DNA from: JAFDCJ01 sp964527835 | GTDB taxonomy: Bacteria > Desulfobacterota > Desulfobacteria > Desulfobacterales > JAFDCJ01 | Direction: 5' to 3' | Assembly: GCA_964527835.1 (NCBI GenBank) | Contig: CAZGNV010000019.1 | Location: 1 to 64,000, forward strand | Length of the DNA stretch: 64,000 nucleotides | In this document: positions 51,652 to 58,771 of the stretch, piece by piece | Position numbering within the stretch: position 1 is the first letter of the stretch | How the letters are laid out: every line of letters starts with the position of its first letter | The notes under the pieces: generated by a model | Told to the model about the DNA's origin: nothing | Seen by the model: only the letters and a program-made list of their open reading frames with translations | Databases searched by the model: none | Made by a program: the position numbers and the translations under genes

Positions 51652-52317
51652 ATGCGCTACTACCCCGTACATCTGGACGTTCAAAACCGTGACTGCCTGG
51701 TGGTCGGCGGCGGTGCGGTGGGCACCCGCAAAGTCGCCACCCTGCTGGACTGCGGCGCCCGGGTCACCGTGGTCAGCCCGGCGGTGTCGGATCGGCTGCA
51801 GGGGCTGGCGGCCTCCGGCGCCCGGCTGACGATAAAAAAACGCGCCTATCGCAGCCGGGACCTTGACGGGATGTTTCTGGTCATCGGGGCCACCGATGAT
51901 GAAACCCTCAACCGCCGCATCAGCGCTGACGCCGAAGGCCGCAACCTGCTGTGCAACATCGCGGATCGGCCCGAAGTGTGCAACTTCATTCTGCCCGCCA
52001 TTGTCCAGCGTGACGACCTGGTGATTACCATTTCAACCTCCGGCAAAAGCCCGGCGCTGGCAAAAAAACTGCGCCGGACCCTTGAAAACCAGTTTGGAAA
52101 AGAATATGGGGACTTTCTGCGGCTGCTGGGTGCGTTGCGCCGCAAACTGCTGCAGGGCGCCCACGAACCTGAAATTCACAAACCGCTTTTCGAGCAACTG
52201 GTCAACAGCGACCTGCTCGAGCTGGTCCGTGAAGGCAGACAAGACGAAATCAACGTCCGGCTGGCTGAAATCCTGGGGCCGGGATATGACCTGGAAGAAC
52301 TAAAATGCAAATTCTGA
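51652..52317 (+). CDS. Precorrin-2 dehydrogenase (siroheme synthase N-terminal type)
   Basis: A 221-residue NAD-dependent enzyme converting precorrin-2 to sirohydrochlorin, a precursor of siroheme. Motifs: RYYPVHLDVQNRDCLVVGGG with the Rossmann GGGAVGTRKV, then NIADRPEVCNFILPA and ISTSGKSPALAKKLR. It corresponds to the CysG N-terminal or Met8p domain, without the methyltransferase domain. Start: ATG at 51652 fits the conserved N terminus; it has no clear ribosome site. It overlaps ccsA by 13 bases and is in an operon with hemA. Confidence 0.88.
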   Translation: MRYYPVHLDVQNRDCLVVGGGAVGTRKVATLLDCGARVTVVSPAVSDRLQGLAASGARLTIKKRAYRSRDLDGMFLVIGATDDETLNRRISADAEGRNLLCNIADRPEVCNFILPAIVQRDDLVITISTSGKSPALAKKLRRTLENQFGKEYGDFLRLLGALRRKLLQGAHEPEIHKPLFEQLVNSDLLELVREGRQDEINVRLAEILGPGYDLEELKCKF

Positions 52318-53126
52318 CTGTTCTAGCGATCCTGTTTTACGTGCTCAGCGCCGCGGCCTATTTTGCTTTTCTGTTTATCCAGAAAAATTATCTGCATCGC
52401 GGCGCTTACAGCGCGCTGGCGATTGGATTTGTCTGTCACACAGCGACCATCGTTTATGCTTTTGCCGCCACAGGCCACATGCCGGTGGGCAACCTGCGCG
52501 AAACTCTTTCGATTGCGGCCTGGGCGGTGGGCGGCGTATTTCTGGTGGTCCAGTACCGGTTCAAATTGAAAATCCTGGGAATTTTCGCCGCCCCGCTGGT
52601 GGTTGTGATCATGGCGGTTTCCTCCCAGCTGCCCGCTGGGCCGGCCCAGGATACAACGATTTTTAAAAATTTCTGGCTTGTTGCCCATGTGGCTGCCATT
52701 TTCATCGGCGAGGCGGCTTTTGCGCTGGCTTGCGGGCTGGGCGTGCTGTACCTGATCCAGGAAAACACCATCAAAACAAAAAAGCACCGCTTTTTTTTCA
52801 AACGCCTGCCATCGCTGGAGTTGCTGGATTCCACGGGATATGCCTGCATCGTGACGGGTTTTACCATGCTGACAGTGGGTCTTGTCACCGGCTTCGTGTA
52901 TGCCCGCAGCGTGTGGGGACATTTCTGGAGCTGGGACCCGAAGGAGGTCTGGTCGGCGGTCACCTGGATTTTCTACGCAATTTTGCTGCATGAAAGGCTG
53001 ACGGTGGGATGGCGGGGCCGAAAATCGGCCATCATGGCCATCATCGGTTTTGCCGTGCTGCTGTTCACCTTTCTGGGGGTCAATCTCCTGCTGAAAGGAC
53101 ATCACGGCATTTTCACCCGCTGGTAA
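52305..53126 (+). CDS. CcsA/HemX-type cytochrome c assembly protein
   Basis: A 273-residue membrane protein with about eight helices. The tryptophan-rich haem-handling motif WGHFWSWDPKEVWSAVTW is near residue 205 and there are conserved His residues in the membrane part. It belongs to the CcsA/CcmC superfamily; copies placed directly before hemA are often called HemX. A role in haem delivery or haem-enzyme stability is likely. It overlaps its upstream neighbour and ends two bases before hemA. Confidence 0.85.
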   Translation: MQILTVLAILFYVLSAAAYFAFLFIQKNYLHRGAYSALAIGFVCHTATIVYAFAATGHMPVGNLRETLSIAAWAVGGVFLVVQYRFKLKILGIFAAPLVVVIMAVSSQLPAGPAQDTTIFKNFWLVAHVAAIFIGEAAFALACGLGVLYLIQENTIKTKKHRFFFKRLPSLELLDSTGYACIVTGFTMLTVGLVTGFVYARSVWGHFWSWDPKEVWSAVTWIFYAILLHERLTVGWRGRKSAIMAIIGFAVLLFTFLGVNLLLKGHHGIFTRW

Positions 53127-53128
53127 AC

Positions 53129-54418
53129 ATGAATTCCAACGCCAACATACCCGCTATCGTCCTGATCGGCATCAACCACAAAACCGCACCGGTGGAGGTG
53201 CGCGAATGCATCGCATTTTCCGAAACCGATGCCGCCACGGCGCTGCAGGCCCTGCACAGCCAGCCGGACATCCGGGAAGTGCTGCTGCTGTCCACCTGTA
53301 ACCGGGTCGAGGTGCTGCTGGTTACCGACAACAAGCCGGGGGCCATCGAAAAAACCAAAAACTTTATCGCCGGCTACAACAAAATCGATTTGGGCAGGTT
53401 TGAAGACGCGCTCTACGTCCACGAAGGCGATGCCGCCGTGCACCATGTATTCAAAGTGGCTTCCAGCCTGGATTCCATGGTCATCGGTGAGCCCCAGATT
53501 CTTGGCCAGATCAAAGACGCCTATCGGCAGGCGGCCGCCCTTAAAACCACCGGCGTCATTTTAAACCGCCTGCTGCATCGCACTTTTTTTGTGGCCAAAC
53601 GCATCCGCACCGAAACCGGCATCGGGGATCGGGCGGTGTCCATCAGCTACGCCGCGGTGGAGCTGGGACGCAAAATTTTCGGGAACCTGGAAGGCAAGAC
53701 CGTCCTGCTGATCGGGGCCGGTGAAATGGCGGAGCTGGCCGTCGAACACCTGATCCGCAACCGGGCCGCCGACATCTACGTGGCCAACCGGACCTTCGAA
53801 AACGCTGTGGCGCTGGCCAAAAAATTCAATGGCAGCGCCTTGAATTTCGAGGAAATATCCGATTGCCTGAAATTCATCGACATTGTGATCAGCTCCACGG
53901 GAGCCCCGGATTACGTCATCACCCGCAACCAGGTCAAAAGCGTGAGCCGCAGCCGGCGCAACCGGCCGCTTTTCTTCATCGACATTGCCGTTCCCCGGGA
54001 CATCGATCCGGCCGTCAACCGATTGGCCAATTGCTATGTTTACGATATCGATGATCTGCAGGGAGTCATTGACGAAAACATGGAGGACCGCAGCCGGGAG
54101 GCCATCAAAGGCCAGCGCATCGTGGATGAGGCGGTCATCGGCTTCCGGCAATGGTACGACGGCCTGGCGGTGGTTCCCACCATCGTGGCCCTGAGAAACA
54201 AAATCGAATCCATCGTCGAGGCGGAAATCACCCGCACACTGCAAGCCGCCCAGGCCTCCCCTGTGGACATCCGCATGCTGCACAAAATGAGCCATTCCCT
54301 GGTGAACAAGATCCTGCATGACCCGACGGTTTTTTTGAAAAAAGACGGCATGGCCGCCGACAAGTCGGCCTACATTGACGCGGTGCGCAAACTGTTTAAA
54401 CTGGAGGATGGAGGTTGA
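53129..54418 (+). CDS. hemA: Glutamyl-tRNA reductase
   Basis: A 429-residue enzyme that reduces glutamyl-tRNA to glutamate-1-semialdehyde, the first step of tetrapyrrole synthesis. Motifs: GINHKTAPVEVRE at the N terminus, catalytic Cys in LLSTCNRVEVLL (near residue 57), VASSLDSMVIGEPQILGQ, and Rossmann LIGAGEMAELAVEHL. Start: ATG at 53129, two bases after the ccsA stop; the frame upstream to 53009 lies inside ccsA. It feeds the siroheme and haem made by the adjacent genes. Confidence 0.95.
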   Translation: MNSNANIPAIVLIGINHKTAPVEVRECIAFSETDAATALQALHSQPDIREVLLLSTCNRVEVLLVTDNKPGAIEKTKNFIAGYNKIDLGRFEDALYVHEGDAAVHHVFKVASSLDSMVIGEPQILGQIKDAYRQAAALKTTGVILNRLLHRTFFVAKRIRTETGIGDRAVSISYAAVELGRKIFGNLEGKTVLLIGAGEMAELAVEHLIRNRAADIYVANRTFENAVALAKKFNGSALNFEEISDCLKFIDIVISSTGAPDYVITRNQVKSVSRSRRNRPLFFIDIAVPRDIDPAVNRLANCYVYDIDDLQGVIDENMEDRSREAIKGQRIVDEAVIGFRQWYDGLAVVPTIVALRNKIESIVEAEITRTLQAAQASPVDIRMLHKMSHSLVNKILHDPTVFLKKDGMAADKSAYIDAVRKLFKLEDGG

Positions 54419-55359
54419 AATTGAAAAAAATCGCTTTTTTGTTTCCAGGCCAGGGTTCCCAGAGCGTGGGGATGGGGGAAGAGTTTTACCGGGAATATGA
54501 TATTGTTCGTGAAATATTCGACATGGCAGAGGAAACCACCCGCATCAACCTGTCAAAGTTGTGTTTCAAAGGCCCCATGGAGGAGCTGACCGCAACGGTC
54601 AACCTGCAGCCGGCCGTCACGGCGGTCAACCTGGGATGTCTGGCGGTGCTGGAAAAAGAGGCCGGTTCCTGCCAATGCTGCGCCGGCCACAGCCTGGGCG
54701 AATACAGCGCCCTGTATGCCGCCGGTGTCGTCACGGCCCCGGACGCCATCCGGCTGGTGTTTCGGCGCGGGGAGCTGATGCATCGCGAAGCCATGCGGCA
54801 CAGGGGCGCCATGCAGGCCATTGTCGGCCTGGACATCGATGCGGTCAGCGAAGTGGTGGCCGAAGCCCAAAGGCAGGGCGTCGTCTCGGTGGCCAACCAC
54901 AACACGGCCCGGCAGATCGTGATCACCGGGGCGCCCGGGCCGGTGGAAAAAGCCGCCGCGCTGGCGGCCGCCAGAGGTGCGAAGGCAATTGGGCTGAAAG
55001 TAAGCGGTGCCTGGCACAGCGAACTGATAAAGGGCGCCCAGGACGATTTTGAGCAGTTTTTGGAAACCTTTTCCTTTGCCGAACCGCAAAAAACCATCTA
55101 TTTCAACGTCACTGCCGATACCTGCCGGGATCCGGACGAAATCAGGCAAATCATGGCCCGCCAGCTGTGCAGTCCCGTGCGGTGGTACGACACCATGAAC
55201 AAACTGGTGGCCCAGGGAGTCGAGGTGTTTGTGGAAGTCGGACCGGGACGGGTGCTGGCCGGACTGCTGAAAAAAATATTGCCGCCTGACTGTCCCGCTA
55301 AAGTTTATAACGTCGCCAATATGAAACAGCTGGAAAAATTTATCGCTGAAAATAAATAA
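54415..55359 (+). CDS. fabD: Malonyl-CoA:ACP transacylase
   Basis: A 314-residue (or 312) acyltransferase that moves malonyl from CoA to acyl carrier protein for fatty-acid synthesis. Motifs: FLFPGQGSQSVGMG, catalytic Ser in CAGHSLGEYSAL, and the His in GAWHSELIKG. No ATG is available: TTG at 54415 overlaps the hemA TGA and TTG at 54421 follows six bases later. Each has its own GGAGG (54403 and 54410), so both may be used. It lies outside any fab cluster, attached to hemA. Confidence 0.9.
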   Translation: MKLKKIAFLFPGQGSQSVGMGEEFYREYDIVREIFDMAEETTRINLSKLCFKGPMEELTATVNLQPAVTAVNLGCLAVLEKEAGSCQCCAGHSLGEYSALYAAGVVTAPDAIRLVFRRGELMHREAMRHRGAMQAIVGLDIDAVSEVVAEAQRQGVVSVANHNTARQIVITGAPGPVEKAAALAAARGAKAIGLKVSGAWHSELIKGAQDDFEQFLETFSFAEPQKTIYFNVTADTCRDPDEIRQIMARQLCSPVRWYDTMNKLVAQGVEVFVEVGPGRVLAGLLKKILPPDCPAKVYNVANMKQLEKFIAENK

Positions 55360-55436
55360 TGACGGTCCCGTAAAAGTCGTTTTCGAGCGACCTTAACCCT
55401 TTTCGGAAAAGGCGCCGTAAAAAGCTTATTTTCTCC
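55360..55436. repeat. Half-copy of the dispersed hairpin family
   Basis: TGACGGTCCCGTAAAAGTCG, then TTTTCGAGCGACCTTAACCC and TTTTCGGAAAAGG match the left outer and middle arms. It is followed by GCCGTAAAAAGCTTATTTTCTCC, like the opposite arm. The core is gone. It lies two bases after the fabD stop codon. Confidence 0.6.
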
Positions 55437-55510
55437 TTTACAGCAAAAATATATTGTGATAATTGATATCATTTTAAATAAAGATCCGAGAAGTTTTATG
55501 AGGTCCTGCC

Positions 55511-55873
55511 ATGAAAAAGAAAGATAAAGAATTTTTTAAAAAATACCTCACCGAACGACTGGAAGAGCTGTTGAGCCAGGCTGACAATACGGTTTCGGGA
55601 ATGACCGAAGCCAAGGAGAATTTTCCGGACCCGACGGACCGCGCCTCGTTGGAGGCGGAGCGCAATTTCATGCTGCGCATTCGGGACCGCGAAGCCAAGC
55701 TGATTAAAAAGATCAAGGCCGCTTTGGATCGTATCGACAACGACACCTATGGAATCTGCGAGACCTGTGGTGAAGATATCGGTTTGAAGCGCCTCAAGGC
55801 CCGGCCCGTGACAACGCAATGCATCGATTGCAAGTCCAAAGAGGAGGCTTTAGAAAAAGCCCTTGGAATATAG
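55511..55873 (+). CDS. dksA: DksA-family RNA polymerase-binding regulator
   Basis: A 120-residue protein that binds the RNA polymerase secondary channel and works with ppGpp. Coiled-coil region (about 1-75) with the loop FPDPTDRASLEAE carrying the Asp residues that reach the active site, then a C4 zinc finger (CETCGEDIG and TQCIDCKSKEE). Length is a little shorter than E. coli DksA. The ribosome site is GAGG. Its last codons overlap the PHP gene start by 11 bases. Confidence 0.9.
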   Translation: MKKKDKEFFKKYLTERLEELLSQADNTVSGMTEAKENFPDPTDRASLEAERNFMLRIRDREAKLIKKIKAALDRIDNDTYGICETCGEDIGLKRLKARPVTTQCIDCKSKEEALEKALGI

Positions 55874-56741
55874 CCGGCATGCCAAGATAGACCTTCACAT
55901 TCACACCACCGCCTCCGATGGGACCTTGAGTCCTGCCCAAGTGATTTCCCGGGCCGTAAAACTCGGCTTAAAGGCCATCGCCATTACGGACCACGATACC
56001 GTGGCGGGTTCGAAAACCGCCCTTCAGGCGGGCATCCCCACAGCCATTGACTTTTTATCCGGGGTGGAAATCAGTGCGGCCCCTCCCGGGTTTTACCCCG
56101 GCTGTGGAAGTTTCCACCTGCTGGGCTACGGCATTGACCTTGAAAACCCGGTCCTGAATCAAACCCTCGCCAAACTCAGGGAAGCCAGAAAAAACCGCAA
56201 CCCCCAAATCCTCAAGCGCCTGGAACAGCTGGGAATTTTTCTGAACCTGGAGGAAATCCGCCGGCAAGTCGGCGCCGGACAGCTGGGACGGCCCCATATC
56301 GCCCAGGCGCTGGTAAAAAAACAGGTGGTTTCCTCCATTGACGAGGCTTTTGAAAAACTGCTGGGCAACGGCAAGCCCGCCTATGTCGACAAGTACCGGG
56401 TCCCGTGCGACCGGACCATCGAAGCCATTCGCGCTGCCGGCGGCATCGCCGTTGTGGCCCATCCGGGACTGTTGACCGTAGAAAGCAGCGAAATGGAACC
56501 GCTGTTTATCCGATTGAAAAAAATGGGGATTGAAGGCGTCGAAGTCTATTACCCGGAGCACACCGCCGCGCAAACCCGGCTGTTTATCGAACTGGCCCGG
56601 CGCCATGGGCTGCTGATGACCGGCGGCAGCGACTTTCACGGCACCATTCAACCGGAAATCGAAATGGGATCGGGCAAAGGCGACCTGTGCGTTCCTTATG
56701 AGTTATATGAACGGTTGCACAAAAAACTGACGGTGCCGTAA
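55863..56741 (+). CDS. PHP-domain nuclease/phosphatase (RNase AM-like)
   Basis: A 292-residue PHP metallohydrolase. Metal motifs: DLHIHTTASDGTLSP, AIAITDHDTVAGS, VVAHPGLL and TGGSDFHG. This is the TrpH/YciV (RNase AM, 3',5'-nucleoside bisphosphate phosphatase) pattern. The only in-frame start upstream of the conserved region is TTG at 55863 inside dksA, indicating coupling. Its TAA stop and last residues (TVP) come from the left end of the adjacent hairpin element. Confidence 0.8.
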   Translation: MEYSRHAKIDLHIHTTASDGTLSPAQVISRAVKLGLKAIAITDHDTVAGSKTALQAGIPTAIDFLSGVEISAAPPGFYPGCGSFHLLGYGIDLENPVLNQTLAKLREARKNRNPQILKRLEQLGIFLNLEEIRRQVGAGQLGRPHIAQALVKKQVVSSIDEAFEKLLGNGKPAYVDKYRVPCDRTIEAIRAAGGIAVVAHPGLLTVESSEMEPLFIRLKKMGIEGVEVYYPEHTAAQTRLFIELARRHGLLMTGGSDFHGTIQPEIEMGSGKGDLCVPYELYERLHKKLTVP

Positions 56742-56919
56742 AAAATCATTTTCGAGCGACATCAACCCTTTTCGGAAAAAGAGCCGTGAAGGGTTGAGCG
56801 TTAAGAATCGCAAGCTATTTTAGTCTGTTAATAATATTTCTTGCGATTTAGCGCAACCCTGAACGGCTCCCGAAAAGGCTTGCTTAAGCGAGAAAATGTT
56901 ACTTTTTACGGTTTCATCA
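56728..56919. repeat. Long hairpin element of the dispersed family, degenerate core
   Basis: It has both ends (TGACGGTGCCGTAAAAAATC at left, GTTACTTTTTACGGTTTCATCA region at right), the middle stem AACCCTTTTCGG/CCCGAAAAGG and the inner stem ATCGCAAG/CTTGCGAT. The loop between them is AT-rich (CTATTTTAGTCTGTTAATAA) rather than the usual core. It supplies the stop codon of the PHP gene at 56741 and ends about 37 bases before rnc. Confidence 0.75.
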
Positions 56920-56956
56920 AAATCTGATTCGACAATGAAAAGTGGCAGGTATCTCC

Positions 56957-57649
56957 ATGCAGGAAGCCAGGGACCCAGCGGGAATTGAACACCAGCTGCA
57001 GTATGAATTCAAAGACAAATCCCTGCTGGCCGAAGCGCTGCGGCACAGCTCCTATGTCAACGAAATGGCAGGGGCGAACCTGCGGGATAACGAACGGCTG
57101 GAGTTTCTGGGAGACGCGGTCTTGAATCTGGTCATCGGGCACCTGCTGATGCAGTTTTCCCCGGACCTCAAAGAGGGCGACCTGACCAGAAGCCGGGCCA
57201 GCCTGGTCAACGAGTCCCGGCTGGCAGCCATTGCCCGTGAACTTGGGCTCGGAGCCTACCTCCAGTTGGGCCGGGGAGAAATCCAGACCAACGGCCGCGA
57301 GAAAAATTCCCTGCTGGCCGATGCTTTCGAAGCCCTGATGGCGGCTCTTTATCTTGACGGCGGCTTCGAGGCGGCCTTTCGGATCATCAAATCCCGGTTT
57401 TTGCCGCTCATCGAGCATCTGCACACTTCCGCCGACGCCAAAAGCCGGCTGCAGGAACGGGTGCAGGTGGAACATGGCGTCATTCCGACTTACAGGGTCA
57501 TCCGCGAAGAGGGTCCCGATCACGACAAAACCTTCTGGGTCAAATTAACGGTGCTGGATATTGAAACCGAGGCGTCGGGCAAGAGCAAAAAGGCCGCCGA
57601 GCAGCAAGCCGCCCAAAAAGCGCTGGATATCTTGAAAGAACAAGCCTGA
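56957..57649 (+). CDS. rnc: Ribonuclease III
   Basis: A 230-residue double-strand-specific RNase that matures rRNA and other transcripts. The signature ERLEFLGDAVLNLVIGHLL (about 42-60) carries the catalytic acidic residues, LLADAFEALMAALYLDGG supplies the second metal site, and a dsRNA-binding domain covers about 155-228 (VQVEHGVIPTYRVIREEGPD). Start: ATG at 56957; GTG at 56942 is the alternative. No era or other typical rnc neighbours are present. Confidence 0.94.
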   Translation: MQEARDPAGIEHQLQYEFKDKSLLAEALRHSSYVNEMAGANLRDNERLEFLGDAVLNLVIGHLLMQFSPDLKEGDLTRSRASLVNESRLAAIARELGLGAYLQLGRGEIQTNGREKNSLLADAFEALMAALYLDGGFEAAFRIIKSRFLPLIEHLHTSADAKSRLQERVQVEHGVIPTYRVIREEGPDHDKTFWVKLTVLDIETEASGKSKKAAEQQAAQKALDILKEQA

Positions 57650-57735
57650 TGCACCATGCTTGACGGGCGAACTGAGGATGACTGAGGTTGGCGACAAAAC
57701 CCACTGGCCAAACAGGTGGACACCCGAATAAAAGT

Positions 57736-57764
57736 TTGACACATTTGATTTGTTGGAATATATT
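57736..57764 (+). promoter_or_regulatory. Strong sigma-70-type promoter of the toxin-antitoxin pair
   Basis: TTGACA (57736-57741), 17 bases, TATATT (57759-57764), then GAGAAGGA before the antitoxin ATG. Confidence 0.75.
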
Positions 57765-57803
57765 AATTTGTAGGAAAAATAAAAATAGTAAGCGAGAGAA
57801 GGA

Positions 57804-58067
57804 ATGTATTCAAAAATGTCAAAAAAAGGGCAAGTGACCATACCCAAGCCCATAAGAGAAAAATTGAGCATCGAAAAAGAGGGGGGGGTCCTGTTCTTAG
57901 TTGAGGACAACGAGGTTAAGCTGAAGGGCGTCCCCGCCATACAGGCAAATCTTCTGGCAGGCAGCCTGAAAAAATATGCCAGGCAATATGTTCCTTTGAA
58001 TAAAGTCAGAAAAAAGATAAAAGGGAAAATAGCAGATGAAATTGCCGCGGAAGGTGTATCTGATTGA
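57804..58067 (+). CDS. AbrB/MazE-type antitoxin
   Basis: An 87-residue protein with the swapped-hairpin AbrB DNA-binding domain (MSKKGQVTIPKPIREKLSIE). The C-terminal half is basic and would wrap the toxin. It overlaps the downstream PIN-toxin gene by 32 bases and has its own promoter. Such antitoxins usually repress the operon with the toxin. The local sequence is more AT-rich than the preceding chromosome. Confidence 0.85.
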   Translation: MYSKMSKKGQVTIPKPIREKLSIEKEGGVLFLVEDNEVKLKGVPAIQANLLAGSLKKYARQYVPLNKVRKKIKGKIADEIAAEGVSD

Positions 58068-58446
58068 TACCAATGTGATCCTCAGATATTTATTGGGGGA
58101 TCACCCGCAGTTCAGCCATAAAGCCGAAGCCTTTATGCTTGATGTGTCTAAGGGAGCAAAAAAGGCCGCGATACTTGATGTCGTAATTGTTGAATGCATC
58201 CATGTCATGGAAAAATATTACGAGATTCCCAAAACCGAAATTGTGGAAAAATTAAGTGGCATATTGAATTTTTCAGGCATCGTAAACCCCGACAGATCCG
58301 AAATACTGGAAGCATTACTAAAATACAAAAATTTCCATATTGATATCGTTGATTGTCTTCTTGCCGCCTGTTCCTCTCCTGAAAAGGTCGTTATCTCCTT
58401 CGACAAAGACATGAAAAAATTAAAAACGGTCAGTGAAACCCCGTAG
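58036..58446 (+). CDS. PIN-domain (VapC-like) toxin
   Basis: A 136-residue PIN ribonuclease. Acidic active-site residues are visible in YLIDTNVILRYLL (Asp11), IVECIHVMEKYY and FHIDIVDCLLAACS, and FDKDMKKL at the C terminus. VapC-type toxins cleave tRNA or rRNA. It is translated from within the antitoxin frame. It borders the CRISPR-Cas operon, as toxin-antitoxin pairs often do. Confidence 0.85.
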   Translation: MKLPRKVYLIDTNVILRYLLGDHPQFSHKAEAFMLDVSKGAKKAAILDVVIVECIHVMEKYYEIPKTEIVEKLSGILNFSGIVNPDRSEILEALLKYKNFHIDIVDCLLAACSSPEKVVISFDKDMKKLKTVSETP

Positions 58447-58771
58447 CCGCATAAAATATCGTCTTTCTGATTTGAATATTTCTTTGGTTGTGACACATCT
58501 GTTAAACCCGTGAGCTAAAATGTACCCAATGTTGTGATTTTCTCGCCAGAAAGAACCGTCCCTTTTTGGGGGCGTCGGCATCGCAAACCGATCATTGGGG
58601 AGCTACCTTTTGGCAAACTATAGAAAAATCTGGTTGAAAAGTCGCGTTGCGGCTAACAATCCCGTAGGGTTGAATCACCCGAATTTCAACAACACCCGCC
58701 CCGCCTCTCCAAAGGATGCGCACCCCGGCGGGTTTTTTTGTGTGCAATCAACCATGAAAGCACAATAAAAG
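58447..58771. other. Non-coding leader between the toxin and cas3
   Basis: About 325 bases without a credible gene. From 58560 onward it is GC-rich and shows short stems (GGGTTGAATCACCC near 58666; GTCGCGTTGCGGC near 58643), ending in a terminator hairpin at 58694-58739. It may be a small RNA or an attenuated cas leader. Confidence 0.45.
58694..58739 (+). terminator. Intrinsic terminator upstream of cas3
   Basis: ACCCGCC (58694-58700) pairs with GGCGGGT (58727-58733), followed by a run of seven Ts. The 26-base loop is long. It lies 33 bases before the cas3 start. Confidence 0.6.

Noticed and set aside
58640..58715. Possible tmRNA or tRNA 3' end as an island attachment site
   Set aside because: GGTTGAATC and a CCTCTCCA end are suggestive, but the acceptor and T-arm pairings do not form properly and there is no CCA in place, so I do not call an RNA gene.
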